From assembly GCF_003479425.1 (NCBI RefSeq), contig NZ_QUHC01000003.1, positions 1 to 64,000 on the forward strand: a stretch of DNA of 64,000 nucleotides, read 5' to 3'. A program made the translations under genes and the position numbers. This DNA is from Odoribacter sp. AF15-53. Lineage in GTDB: Bacteria; Bacteroidota; Bacteroidia; Bacteroidales; Marinifilaceae. The notes below the pieces were generated by a model, which was not told the DNA's origin, searched no databases, and saw only the letters and a program-made list of their open reading frames with translations. Shown in pieces: positions 46,025-55,523 of the stretch (position 1 is its first letter; each line of letters begins with the position of its first letter).

Positions 46025-46623
46025 TACTTCTCATTTTTTTCATTCAACACCTCTACCAGACACTCCAGATTAGTCATATCCTGCAAATACCAACGTTGTT
46101 TCACCTGTTGCGTCAGGAAACCGATCGCCCCGGCCACCAAACCGATCACCGTCGTGGCGAAAGCCACCTGCATATTATAAGCCATCGAAGCGATATCCCC
46201 CGTGGACAAGCCCACTAACGCGGGTCCCATCGGAATCAAGGTTCCCATCAAACCCAAAATAGGCCCCAACTTCGTCAACGTCTTGGATATCGCCAGATCC
46301 TTATCTGCCGCGATCTCGAAATTCGCCAACAATCGCTGCACCTGTGCCTTATTTTGTTGTTCGGCTAAAATCCGTTTCATAAACATCACCACCAAAGAAT
46401 TACTTTTCTCCGGCAACTTCTCTGCAAACTGATCTATATTATTCACGTGCAACGTCTCCATTTGCTCCCGGATCAATTTATCCGTCTTACGGATAGAAAC
46501 ATATTGCCCGAAAAAGCTCCCCACCAGCAAAAGCGAACGAAAAAACAATAAAATCAATAACACGATAACAGGAACCAACAACCCGGTTGATATCCAAAAC
46601 ATAATATCAGAAATCGCATTCAT
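46024..46623 (-). CDS. hmuU: MotA/TolQ/ExbB-like proton channel protein, HmuU-like
   Basis: A 199-residue inner-membrane protein with three TM segments. The C-terminal half has the TolQ/ExbB signature (LTKLGPILGLMGTLIPMGPALVGLSTGDIASMAYNMQVAFATTVIGLVAGAIGFL). Relatives use the proton gradient to energise outer-membrane transporters or other membrane machines. Here it is coupled with the DUF2149 gene and the CobN-like HmuS, so it may power haem uptake or dechelation. Confidence 0.9.
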   Translation of the reverse strand: MNAISDIMFWISTGLLVPVIVLLILLFFRSLLLVGSFFGQYVSIRKTDKLIREQMETLHVNNIDQFAEKLPEKSNSLVVMFMKRILAEQQNKAQVQRLLANFEIAADKDLAISKTLTKLGPILGLMGTLIPMGPALVGLSTGDIASMAYNMQVAFATTVIGLVAGAIGFLTQQVKQRWYLQDMTNLECLVEVLNEKNEK

Positions 46624-47321
46624 TATCTTCTTAATTTAAAAGTTAGTTTTCTTTTTATTACATACACAATCCACCCCAACACGGCACCCGCCACGAAAAG
46701 CCCGATACATCCCGACAAGGCTCCCCAATCCACCCGTGTTGTCCCGTCCACGGCCGTTCGCCCGTTCACGGTAGCGATAATTCCCAATATCGCCGCCAAA
46801 GCGTTTGTCAGGAAAAACAACTCCAAACGCAACTCCGTTTCCGGCAACAACCATTTGACAAGCCAACGTCCCAGGGGAATAACGACCACAACGAACCCGG
46901 CAAACAACCAAGCGATCAGATGAAACGATACTCCCGGGAAAGTAAACACCGCCTGGGTCAACCCGAAAAACAAGACCGGGAAAATCAGTACCCCGGGAAA
47001 CCAGTACAACACCCGATAAGCCCACATCATACGTCGTTTCACCGGAGAAAAATTCGCCACGTGAACCGAGAGCAAGCAAAAAGCCATTTGTAGAGACAAT
47101 TCTATCGTCAAAATAACAGACGTATCCAACATCAACTGGTTATTGGACAACCAATCCGCGATCTGCATCTTCGATTGCTCGATAGCATAAGGCCACATCA
47201 GCAACACGAAAATAGCAGCGATACCGGTAGCGGCTCCCACCGCCACCGGTTTCCAAAAAGTCTGTTTCAACAAAAAATTAAATGCAGTTAATAGAATTAA
47301 TATCAAAACAATCGTATCCAT
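46623..47321 (-). CDS. hmuT: Polytopic membrane protein, HmuT-like
   Basis: A 232-residue protein with about seven hydrophobic segments (MDTIVLILILLTAFNFLL; VAVGAATGIAAIFVLLMWPY; WFPGVLIFPVLFFGLTQAVF; LIAWLFAGFVVVVIPLG; others) and a basic C-terminus. It has no enzymatic motif. Its position between hmuS and hmuU matches hmuT of the Porphyromonas hmuYRSTUV operon. Role unknown; perhaps a membrane partner of the chelatase. Confidence 0.75.
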   Translation of the reverse strand: MDTIVLILILLTAFNFLLKQTFWKPVAVGAATGIAAIFVLLMWPYAIEQSKMQIADWLSNNQLMLDTSVILTIELSLQMAFCLLSVHVANFSPVKRRMMWAYRVLYWFPGVLIFPVLFFGLTQAVFTFPGVSFHLIAWLFAGFVVVVIPLGRWLVKWLLPETELRLELFFLTNALAAILGIIATVNGRTAVDGTTRVDWGALSGCIGLFVAGAVLGWIVYVIKRKLTFKLRR

Positions 47322-47323
47322 GA

Positions 47324-50300
47324 TTACATTCTGTTTTTACGCCTTCTTCTCATCAGGACAGCCAAACCGACCAACACGACTATCACCCCGCCTACAATCC
47401 ACGGCGTACTCACTTGATTCGTACGTTTCCGGGTTTCCGAAGCAATTTCGTCTTTCTTCATCACCATACCCTTAGACTGATCGACAGCAACCTCCCGAAC
47501 CTCCTGAATACTACTCCGGTATTCCTTCGCCGTCTCGGGAGTCGCCTTAGACGCGATAAAATCACGCAATTTGGCATTATCGCAAACAAATCCCGAACAA
47601 GCCGGTTTATATTTCTTGACTAAATCCGTGTGTAACTTCGACAAATCGGCCAACTGCTGGTCACTTGCTTTCCACATCCCCTTGCGGGCAGTCTCCATCA
47701 TCACCGCCGTGATCTCCTGCAAAGCCGCGGGACTCTGTTTCTCGAAGAAATCCTGTACTCCCAGATTAAATTTATCCTTCACGTACACGTTATAAATCTC
47801 GTCCCACATCTCGTTATCAATCACCGAAGGCTTCATCACGTTCCACCCGTAAGTATTCCGGACAATTTCGGCAAAACCAGCCGCCGAAGTAGCCTCACCC
47901 TTCATCTTTTCCTTAATATAAGAAGGATTGAAAATCGTGGTTCTCGACTCCACGCCGATAGCCTCCTTCACCTCCTGCATCTTATTATTATTCCGGTTAC
48001 GATAATCGCTCAGATAAGCATCCGGGTCCTTTCCCGTCACGTTACGAACCGTCAGATTCAATCCTCCCATAAACTCGTACACGTGATCGAGACTCAACGC
48101 TCCCCACGTATTACTCTGACGAGGTTGAATCACCACATCCGTACGAGTCAATGCGGCCTCGAAAGCAAACTGTTGGAATTTCTCCCAGTTCTTCTCGCTA
48201 CCGTAATACGCTCCCATATTATTCAGATAAGTTGCCGCAATCTCCGACTCGTCTTCCCAACGGTCTCCGGCATCCACCATCCCCGTGATACCCGTTCCGT
48301 AACCGCCATTCGCACCCCCGAAAACCCGGAAAGTTGAAATCTCCCGGGCATCTTTCGGGGAAATTCCTTTATCAATCAACGTCTTTTCAGCTTCAAAAAC
48401 ACCCGCAGCGACTTGATTCTCATACTGATCATCCCTTGCGGCGGCAGCCATCTCCACGGCCCGGTTCACCAAGAAAAGACGAGAAGCCGCAATATCCCGC
48501 AACTGTCCGGAAGTCTGCACAACCACGTCTATCCGGGGACGCCCCAACTCGACAGAAGGAATCAATTTCAAATCGCTCACCCGACCAAAAGCATCCCGCA
48601 CGGGTTCCACGCCAAGCATATACAACACCTGAGCAATCGTGGCCCCTCCCGTTTCGATAAACTCCCCGGACCAAAGCGTGTAACTAACCTTTTTCGGGTA
48701 TTCCCCGTCATGTCGTTTCCGGTACATCTCAATCGTACTCTTTGCCAACTGCACTCCTTTCTCCCAGGCTGATTCCGTCGGGGTCTCCTCCGCGTTAATT
48801 GCGAAAAGATTACGTCCCGTCGGCAACGTGTTCGGATTCACGATCGGATCACCTCCGGGCGAAGGAGCCGTGTACCCGCCATCCAGCGAATTCATCAACG
48901 CTTCCAGTTCGGCCGCCGGACTTTCCCGCAATGCCTGTTTATAATTATTCACGTTCTTCAGCGTCCGTTCTACTTCCATGATCGCCAAAGCCTTGCTTAC
49001 CTCTTCCTTCGAATACTCCTTCTCCTTCTTCCCCATCATGGCCTTCATCATGGCACTCATATCCGGTTTTTCTTCTCCCGACTTCGCCATCGAAGCCTTC
49101 ATCTTCTCCAAAGCCTCTTTCGGGGCTCCCATCTTCTCGGCCATCTTCATCATCTCCTCGGAACTTTTCCCCTTTGCCATCTTGCCCATTTTTCCTTGCA
49201 TCATGGCACTCATATCCGGATTCTCCTCCTTTGGCTTCGACATGGCGGCCTTCATCTTCTCCAAGGCCTCTTTCGGGGCCCCCATCTTCTCGGCCATCGC
49301 CAACGCTTCTTCGGGAGTCTTATCTTTTCCCAGCTGCTTCATCATCCCTTTCATCATCCCCGACATCCCACCTTCCTTATGTTCGGTTTTCACCGTTGAC
49401 TGTTTTGCCGCAGCAGCCATCATCATAGCCATCATTCCCTTGGGAGCATTCCGATCCTCGTCAATCTCCCGCGCCTGCGCCAACTCCTCTTTCGTAATAC
49501 CGGACACCCGACAAATAAAATCATCATTCACATTTTCCCGGCCATCCAGCAACCTACCCACCAATCGCTTCGCCGGGTCCAAATAACGCTCTGTAAAAAT
49601 AGTTTTACGCTTCAAAACATCAGCATCAGCCTTCCCTCTCAATCGATCCAGCCCGTACAACCCGTAAGCGATCGGGTCGGTTGCCATCGAATAAACGGAA
49701 GACTCTATCCGGGCTGCCTCGTAAGGAACTCCCATCGTGTACAACTGTCCGGTAATCTTCTCTGCGGCCAATTCATCCGCAAAATTCTCGATCTTCAACA
49801 CTTCCTCCTCCGTGTACGGGGTGGTCAAGACGCTATCCAACCCCAGCTCCCGATGCATGCCTAAAGAAACAGCCAACTCCTTCACCGCCAGAGAAGCTTG
49901 CTCCACGTCCTTCGGGTTAGCCGTACCCTTTTCCGGATACAACTTCTGATTATATACTTTTATCTTTTCCGTCAAATTCCGGTAAATACCCCGCACGTTA
50001 CTTTCCATGAACGGAGGAGTCAGATAAGACTGTAACACCCCGTATCCCCGACGTTTCGCAATCATCCCTTCACCCACATCACCGATAGAATAGATATAAA
50101 AATGAGGTACACTACCCACCAATCGATCCGGCCAATCCAGATCACACAAAGCCGCCTGCTTCTTGGGAGTAAACTCCAGACTACCATGCGTCCCGAAATG
50201 AATCATCGCGTCAGCCCGGAAACCATACTGCATCCACAAATAAGCCGCAATATAAGAATGAGGTGGAGCCTCATCCGTCCCGTGTACGATCTGGAAGGCA

Positions 50301-51793
50301 TTATCGCCTCCCCCGGCAGCAGGCTGCGGCATAATCACCACGTTCCCGAAAGCAATCCGGGATACTCCCAGCTTGCGGTCCGCCGAACTCATATATTCTC
50401 CCGGGAACTCCCCAAAAGCAGCAACCACTTCCGCGTACTTTTCCGGGCGTAATGCCTGTTTCACCCAACTCTCGTACTCTTCTTTTGAAATCAACAACGG
50501 GTGACTCTCCTTCATAAACCGATCCACCACGCCGTTAGCGTAAGTACCAAACACGGCTCCCTCGGCCATGATCATCTTCTCCAACTCCTTCGAACTCGCC
50601 GGAAGACCTTCCACGCAATACCCATCCTCCTTCATTTTCTTCAACAGATTATACAACGAAGGCACAACCTCCATCCCCGCCGCGCTCATAGCGCTCTGCC
50701 CCGGTCCCTTGTAGTAATAAATAACCACCTTCTTCTCGCTATTCGGCTTCTCCTTCAAAGCTAGGGTTCGTTGTATATTTTCCACGTAAGTCTTCAACCT
50801 GGAAGGCACCGCGAAAGAGTGACGTAAACCGTCCTCATCCTCGTACTGCGCGAAAAGAGCCGAAGTGCGGATAGCCCCATCAATCTCCGGGGTAACAATA
50901 CTCTGGGACATGAAACCGCCGGACATCCCCATCGGATCACGTTCCCATTCCTCCACCAGACTATTCACCGTCAACGGCGAAAACAACAATATATTATGCT
51001 CCTTCAAATAACCCACAACATCATCGCCCAACCGCCCATGTGCCATATTGATCATGGCATCCGGGCCGATCTCCCGGACGAAATCAAGCAGACGCCGAAG
51101 AGACAAAATCGGGTAAACATTATACCCCACCTGTTCCAAGGTATCAATCAACCCCGTCGCATCAGCCATTTGACCTGTCACCACGATTTTCTTCGCTCCC
51201 TCCTTGTACAGCTGTTTACTTTTCAGATACTTCTCGTACTCCCCGACGGAAATAAAATCAAGCTCGTCCCCCGACTTATCCACATCCACGTGATACAAGA
51301 CATCCGAAGCCCTTTCAACCGGAGCCTCCGGTTCCTCCACCGAAATCACCTTCTTATCAATATTCTTCCGGATATAATTCAACAAACTCTTATAATTCCG
51401 TCTTCCGCCACTACCCAGATAACCGCGTATCGCCACCTGATCAACAGAATCAATCGTGCATATATTATTTGCCGGGTTCGTCGCCATGCTCGTGTACACG
51501 GGTACACCCTTATCAGCAGCTTTCTGTATTTGCTGACGCTGTTCCTCCACGACACGTAACCCCATTCCATTCACAAACACCATATCGAAACCGGACAACC
51601 GATCCAACTCCTCCACGGGCACCTCCTGCAATTTAATAAACGAATTGTCGTTCGCTTTCGCTATACCTCCCATCGTGATCGTTTGGAAATTCACGAAAGC
51701 AATCCTAGTCGTACCGAACCACACCTTATATCCCCACACACCCAACAAGATCACAATCAAAAGACACCCAAACGCAAGCCATTTCTTTTTCAT
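47324..51793 (-). CDS. hmuS: CobN/BchH-like chelatase, HmuS-like, membrane anchored
   Basis: A 1489-residue relative of CobN and Mg-chelatase large subunits. It has one TM near the N-terminus (residues ~5-22) and one at the C-terminus (WIVGGVIVVLVGLAVLM plus an Arg/Lys tail), so the main body lies outside the cytoplasm or between two anchors. The CobN core shows HFGTHGSLEFTPKK around residue 532. In this operon it is expected to act on haem (proposed iron removal by Bacteroidetes HmuS), not on cobalt insertion. Residues ~785-935 are a Met- and Lys-rich insert with 51-residue tandem repeats. CobS/CobT-type ATPase partners are absent; HmuT-U-V lie downstream. Confidence 0.88.
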   Translation of the reverse strand: MKKKWLAFGCLLIVILLGVWGYKVWFGTTRIAFVNFQTITMGGIAKANDNSFIKLQEVPVEELDRLSGFDMVFVNGMGLRVVEEQRQQIQKAADKGVPVYTSMATNPANNICTIDSVDQVAIRGYLGSGGRRNYKSLLNYIRKNIDKKVISVEEPEAPVERASDVLYHVDVDKSGDELDFISVGEYEKYLKSKQLYKEGAKKIVVTGQMADATGLIDTLEQVGYNVYPILSLRRLLDFVREIGPDAMINMAHGRLGDDVVGYLKEHNILLFSPLTVNSLVEEWERDPMGMSGGFMSQSIVTPEIDGAIRTSALFAQYEDEDGLRHSFAVPSRLKTYVENIQRTLALKEKPNSEKKVVIYYYKGPGQSAMSAAGMEVVPSLYNLLKKMKEDGYCVEGLPASSKELEKMIMAEGAVFGTYANGVVDRFMKESHPLLISKEEYESWVKQALRPEKYAEVVAAFGEFPGEYMSSADRKLGVSRIAFGNVVIMPQPAAGGGDNAFQIVHGTDEAPPHSYIAAYLWMQYGFRADAMIHFGTHGSLEFTPKKQAALCDLDWPDRLVGSVPHFYIYSIGDVGEGMIAKRRGYGVLQSYLTPPFMESNVRGIYRNLTEKIKVYNQKLYPEKGTANPKDVEQASLAVKELAVSLGMHRELGLDSVLTTPYTEEEVLKIENFADELAAEKITGQLYTMGVPYEAARIESSVYSMATDPIAYGLYGLDRLRGKADADVLKRKTIFTERYLDPAKRLVGRLLDGRENVNDDFICRVSGITKEELAQAREIDEDRNAPKGMMAMMMAAAAKQSTVKTEHKEGGMSGMMKGMMKQLGKDKTPEEALAMAEKMGAPKEALEKMKAAMSKPKEENPDMSAMMQGKMGKMAKGKSSEEMMKMAEKMGAPKEALEKMKASMAKSGEEKPDMSAMMKAMMGKKEKEYSKEEVSKALAIMEVERTLKNVNNYKQALRESPAAELEALMNSLDGGYTAPSPGGDPIVNPNTLPTGRNLFAINAEETPTESAWEKGVQLAKSTIEMYRKRHDGEYPKKVSYTLWSGEFIETGGATIAQVLYMLGVEPVRDAFGRVSDLKLIPSVELGRPRIDVVVQTSGQLRDIAASRLFLVNRAVEMAAAARDDQYENQVAAGVFEAEKTLIDKGISPKDAREISTFRVFGGANGGYGTGITGMVDAGDRWEDESEIAATYLNNMGAYYGSEKNWEKFQQFAFEAALTRTDVVIQPRQSNTWGALSLDHVYEFMGGLNLTVRNVTGKDPDAYLSDYRNRNNNKMQEVKEAIGVESRTTIFNPSYIKEKMKGEATSAAGFAEIVRNTYGWNVMKPSVIDNEMWDEIYNVYVKDKFNLGVQDFFEKQSPAALQEITAVMMETARKGMWKASDQQLADLSKLHTDLVKKYKPACSGFVCDNAKLRDFIASKATPETAKEYRSSIQEVREVAVDQSKGMVMKKDEIASETRKRTNQVSTPWIVGGVIVVLVGLAVLMRRRRKNRM
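48990..49369 (-). repeat. Tandem 153-bp repeats inside hmuS (Met-rich)
   Basis: Two full units (49217-49369 and 49064-49216) and a partial third below 49064. Each unit encodes 51 residues beginning GMSGMM or DMSAMM and including AEKMGAPKEALEKMK. The period is exactly 51 codons, so copy number can change without loss of frame. Confidence 0.9.
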
Positions 51794-51806
51794 CAGTATA
51801 CTTATT

Positions 51807-54038
51807 TTATAATTTGAACAAATCAGCCAGATTCACGGACAACGTACCGGTAAACCCGATTCCCCGTTGCGGGGTAACAGATTGATCAGCCGTCACGTTC
51901 TTATCTTTAAAATCAAACAAGTTATCAACCCCGGCCGTAAAACGAAAACCTCTCGGGAAACGCCCGCTTAGATTCAGCGAGCAAAACGTCCGGCTATCAT
52001 ATTCATTCTGCACGTACCCGTTACCACTCTTGTACCAAGTCTCCACCGAAGACATCCAACGGCCATTCAAGGCAGCCGATAACGTGACCTTACCCATCGT
52101 CTTGGAATAATTCGCCGTGAAAGTCAAGCTATGCGGGCGATCGCTCGCCATATTATAACCGTCCACCTTGGAATGCGCGTCAATATAAGCATAAGCGCCT
52201 TTCAACATCAACCCATTCTTGAAACGGAACTGCACCATCGCATCCAACCCCGTCCTCGTGGCATCAGCCGCGTTATAATATTGCTGATTCTTCCCGTCCG
52301 AGGTCAATCCCAACCCGATCTCGTGGAAATACCTCGTGTAATAACCGGATACCGAACCATTAAAAATTCCCTTCGTCACCTCGACAGAAAGCGTTCCCTG
52401 ATGACTGATCTCCGGGTCCAAATCCTCATTCCCGTAAATCATAAAGAATCCCTGACCGCCCATATCGTACTCGCTATGCAACTCCTTTAACGAGGGAATA
52501 CGGAATCCCATTCCGTAACCGCCGCGCAAAGACAACACCCCATGCCTGTACATCAACGAAATCTTCGGGCTAGCATGGAAACCGTACTTCGAATGACAGT
52601 CCGAACGCACCCCGGCCAGAAGACTAAACGAATCACTCACCTTATAATCCTCCTGTAAATACAACACGTACGTCTGGGCGTCAAACGTCTTCCCAGAACC
52701 GTTATCAAACCAGTAATGCTGCAATCGCTGCGTGTTCACCTCGATCCCCGCCGTCAAAATATGCTTCTCGTGCAAGTACCCCGTGTAATTCAACCGCACG
52801 TTATTCGTCTGATCCCCGAAAATCTTCTCCGTGGGACTCGACTTGTACTCTATCCTTTTCTCGTAATTTTCAAAAACATAAGAAAAATCCAGGCTATGAT
52901 TATCATTGATCGTATAATATATCTTCGGATTTATCTTGTACGTGGAAAACACGTCCTGCTCCTTCTCCTGTATATAATCAAGCACATGATTATTATAGTA
53001 CGTCCCGTCCAACGATATGCGGAATTGCTCGTTAAACGTGAAACTCAATTTCTGATTCACAGACCAAACCTCGAACCCTTTCACACTCGTCATTCCCCTG
53101 GTTGCCGTATCCGCCACCACGGAATCTCTCCCGTGTGAATCCTTGTAATGCGTGTACGAAATCTGCCCGTTTTTATCTTTTAACGCGTAAGCATCCCGTA
53201 TGCGATAAGAGAGTGAGGTCAACGCCGAAAACCGCCCCTGTTTCGTCCCCAAGGACAAAGAATACTTCCCCTCGTCATTATTACCGTAACGGGCAGATAA
53301 GTTTCCCGTGAAAGGACGATTGGCATCTTTTGTGATAATATTCACCACTCCCCCCATAGCCTGCGAGCCATACAGGGTTGACATCGGCCCCTTCACCACC
53401 TCAATCCGCTCGATATTATCAATATCAATCAAAGTATAATCAATATTATTACTGGAACCTTCCCCGGATATACGCTCCCCGTCCAGCAAGAACAACACGT
53501 ATCCCCCGGCAGACCCCTGAAATTTCAATTCCGGTAAACCCGAACCGTGGGCCAACCCGAATTGTAACCCCGGCATCTCGTATTCCAATAAACTCTGCAA
53601 ATCCAAGGGATTAATCTGCTGGATATCCTCCTGAGAAATCACACGCGTAAGCACAGGCACATCTTTCAACGGCTTCAACGTACGGGTGCCCGTGATCACC
53701 ACTTCATTCAGAGCATTATCACTCGGTTTCAACGTAAATCGATACAAACTATCCATCCCAGGTGTCACCTCCACTTCTTGCGGGGCATACCCCATAAAAC
53801 TGATCCGCAACACGCATTTCTTCTTCGTCGTTAACTTAATAGAGAATTCCCCGTCCGCATTTGTCCCGGCTCCCACCACCGTACCCTTCACCCACACGGA
53901 AGCTCCGGGTAATGCTCTGCCTTTCTCGTCCACGACCACTCCTTTTAATTCAACAGAAGGGGCTTCCCTCGTGTTCTCGTCCGCCCTCACATAGGACGCT
54001 AGAAACATTAAAAACAATATTAATAATCCGTTTCTCAT
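51807..54038 (-). CDS. hmuR: TonB-dependent haem receptor, HmuR-like
   Basis: A 743-residue outer-membrane receptor: signal peptide (to ~YVRA), a carboxypeptidase-like regulatory domain (~30-110, GVVVDEKGRALPGASVWVKG), plug (~125-240, NEVVITGTRTLKPLKDVP, LYGSQAMGGVVNIITKD) and beta-barrel. FRIPSLKEL and GNEDLDPE correspond to the FRAP and NPNL boxes of haem receptors. It takes haem from HmuY and passes it to the periplasm using TonB. hmuS follows 13 bases after its stop. Confidence 0.92.
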   Translation of the reverse strand: MRNGLLILFLMFLASYVRADENTREAPSVELKGVVVDEKGRALPGASVWVKGTVVGAGTNADGEFSIKLTTKKKCVLRISFMGYAPQEVEVTPGMDSLYRFTLKPSDNALNEVVITGTRTLKPLKDVPVLTRVISQEDIQQINPLDLQSLLEYEMPGLQFGLAHGSGLPELKFQGSAGGYVLFLLDGERISGEGSSNNIDYTLIDIDNIERIEVVKGPMSTLYGSQAMGGVVNIITKDANRPFTGNLSARYGNNDEGKYSLSLGTKQGRFSALTSLSYRIRDAYALKDKNGQISYTHYKDSHGRDSVVADTATRGMTSVKGFEVWSVNQKLSFTFNEQFRISLDGTYYNNHVLDYIQEKEQDVFSTYKINPKIYYTINDNHSLDFSYVFENYEKRIEYKSSPTEKIFGDQTNNVRLNYTGYLHEKHILTAGIEVNTQRLQHYWFDNGSGKTFDAQTYVLYLQEDYKVSDSFSLLAGVRSDCHSKYGFHASPKISLMYRHGVLSLRGGYGMGFRIPSLKELHSEYDMGGQGFFMIYGNEDLDPEISHQGTLSVEVTKGIFNGSVSGYYTRYFHEIGLGLTSDGKNQQYYNAADATRTGLDAMVQFRFKNGLMLKGAYAYIDAHSKVDGYNMASDRPHSLTFTANYSKTMGKVTLSAALNGRWMSSVETWYKSGNGYVQNEYDSRTFCSLNLSGRFPRGFRFTAGVDNLFDFKDKNVTADQSVTPQRGIGFTGTLSVNLADLFKL

Positions 54039-54059
54039 CTAATTCCATTTTACGGCAAA

Positions 54060-54092
54060 AACCGTAAGAGATGTCAGAATCCTCTTACGGTT
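54060..54092 (-). terminator. Terminator-like hairpin between hmuY and hmuR
   Basis: Perfect 11-bp stem AACCGTAAGAG/CTCTTACGGTT with an 11-base loop, followed on the minus strand by TTTTTGCC. It begins 18 bases after the hmuY stop and ends 21 bases before the hmuR start, so part of the transcripts probably end here. Confidence 0.8.
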
Positions 54093-54110
54093 GATAAATC
54101 ATGAACAAAA

Positions 54111-55139
54111 TTATTTCAGAGGGAACTCGTAATCAAATGCGGCATAAACCTTCACATTCTTATCATTCGAATAATCCGTGAATTTCACTTTCGCATATTG
54201 CCCGTCAGCGGTCCTCACCACGAACACATTACTATTTAACTCGTAAGTATAAGGAGGCATCGACCCCGTGGGAGTAGCCGTTACCCAACCACACAACACC
54301 TCGTTCAACTTCGTGGTCTGGTATCCCACGAAACCTTCCATCATCTTCGACATATCCACCATCACCTGATGACCATCCGTGTCCGTCGCAAAACTCTCGC
54401 CACTAATAGAAGAGGCCGTTACTAAAGCCAAATCCGTCGTGTTCAATTTCACGGCAGCCCCGCCATTCGTCTTAACATCATATTTGTGAAAAGCAATATC
54501 CCAGGCAAAAGAAGTCTCGTCTCCTTCCAACATATAAACCTTATTATCCCGATCTTTCACCGTATAAGTTCCCGTGATCGCCATCGGCATACCTCCCGGT
54601 TTAAAAGTAACCTTAATTGAGGCCGCACTTCCGGCTGCCGCACCTATCTCACCACTAAAAGTTACTTCATGATATACCGTGATCTCCCCTCCGTTAACAA
54701 CATCCACATCGGTAGGAACTCCCGTCAACACCCATTTATCTCCATTTTGCTTTATGGTAGCCTTGGCTGACAACGAGTAAGGATCAACCTCTCCACTCAT
54801 ACTGAAACCTAAACTATCCAAAGAAAGTAAAACCGTATCCGCGGTCACCGTCGAAATAATCAACTTCACGTCTTCCTGCCCCCCGTAAGAACTCCCCATA
54901 ACCGAAATTCCCAGATCTCCCGTGTATATCCCGGTAATACCCCCTTCTTGGGATTTCACGTTAAGCGTTTTCGTCTCACCTGTCTTAAAATTGAAATACG
55001 TCCAGATATCATAATCATGAGCATCAACCACGGCTGATTCTCCATCCCAACCACCACCATTATCATCATCGGAACAAGCCGCAAAACAAGCACCCAACAA
55101 TATTAGTCCACATACAACAAACCAATTTACTTTTTTCAT
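54111..55139 (-). CDS. hmuY: HmuY family haem-binding lipoprotein
   Basis: A 342-residue lipoprotein (FAAC lipobox, Cys22, then SDDDNGGG). The HmuY-type text TSFAWDIAFHKYDVKTNGGAAVKL and FVGYQTTKLNEVLCGWVT is in the second half; the first half (~45-200) is an additional calycin-like beta region, so the protein is longer than the ~215-residue Porphyromonas HmuY. It captures haem at the cell surface for HmuR. Axial ligands (His or Met) cannot be assigned safely from sequence alone. The ATG at 55139 gives a proper signal peptide. Confidence 0.87.
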   Translation of the reverse strand: MKKVNWFVVCGLILLGACFAACSDDDNGGGWDGESAVVDAHDYDIWTYFNFKTGETKTLNVKSQEGGITGIYTGDLGISVMGSSYGGQEDVKLIISTVTADTVLLSLDSLGFSMSGEVDPYSLSAKATIKQNGDKWVLTGVPTDVDVVNGGEITVYHEVTFSGEIGAAAGSAASIKVTFKPGGMPMAITGTYTVKDRDNKVYMLEGDETSFAWDIAFHKYDVKTNGGAAVKLNTTDLALVTASSISGESFATDTDGHQVMVDMSKMMEGFVGYQTTKLNEVLCGWVTATPTGSMPPYTYELNSNVFVVRTADGQYAKVKFTDYSNDKNVKVYAAFDYEFPLK

Positions 55140-55523
55140 TATAGTAAGTTTTAATTTAACAGACATTTTAACGTCGCAAAGATAAAGTCATGTATTTCAC
55201 TCAACAATCCCTAAAAATGATGAAAAAACAATCCCGACATACGCCATAATGGGGATACGATTCAAACATTCCCCTTAAAAATCCTGCTACAGAACAAATT
55301 CCCCTATAGGAAACGAGAATAACAGACTTATGCTCAACTGATGTGTTCTACAAAATACTCTCCATAACAAATCGTGAACTATTTTAGGAAATAACATGCA
55401 TCAGACTGTTGATTAATTTTTTAACGAATAAGCGAAAAATTAGTATCCTATTATTCCCGGAATTAATATAGAGTAATTTTTATTATCTTCGCGATTCATT
55501 TGGAAAACTAAAAAAGGATTAAC
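55140..55523. other. Divergent hmuY/leuS intergenic region
   Basis: 384 bases holding the hmuY promoter (55177-55216) and the leuS promoter region, where a near-consensus -7 box TATCTTCG is at 55484-55491. AACAATCCC occurs twice (55203-55211 and about 55228-55236). No Fur-like palindrome was recognised, and no gene is supported. Confidence 0.6.
55177..55216 (-). promoter_or_regulatory. Promoter of the hmu operon with extended -33 motif
   Basis: Minus-strand TATCTTTG (55177-55184) is an exact TAnnTTTG box. TTTTAGGGATTGTT (55203-55216) lies 18 bases upstream and contains a TTG at -33 distance. The arrangement is the same as at susC (24139-24178). Confidence 0.7.

Noticed and set aside
48990..49369. 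CRISPR-like or satellite repeat
   Set aside because: The repeats are coding, in frame, with no spacers.
47324..51793. CobN cobaltochelatase for cobalamin synthesis
   Set aside because: The position between hmuR and ExbB-like genes, the two membrane anchors and the absence of other cob genes fit HmuS of haem uptake better.
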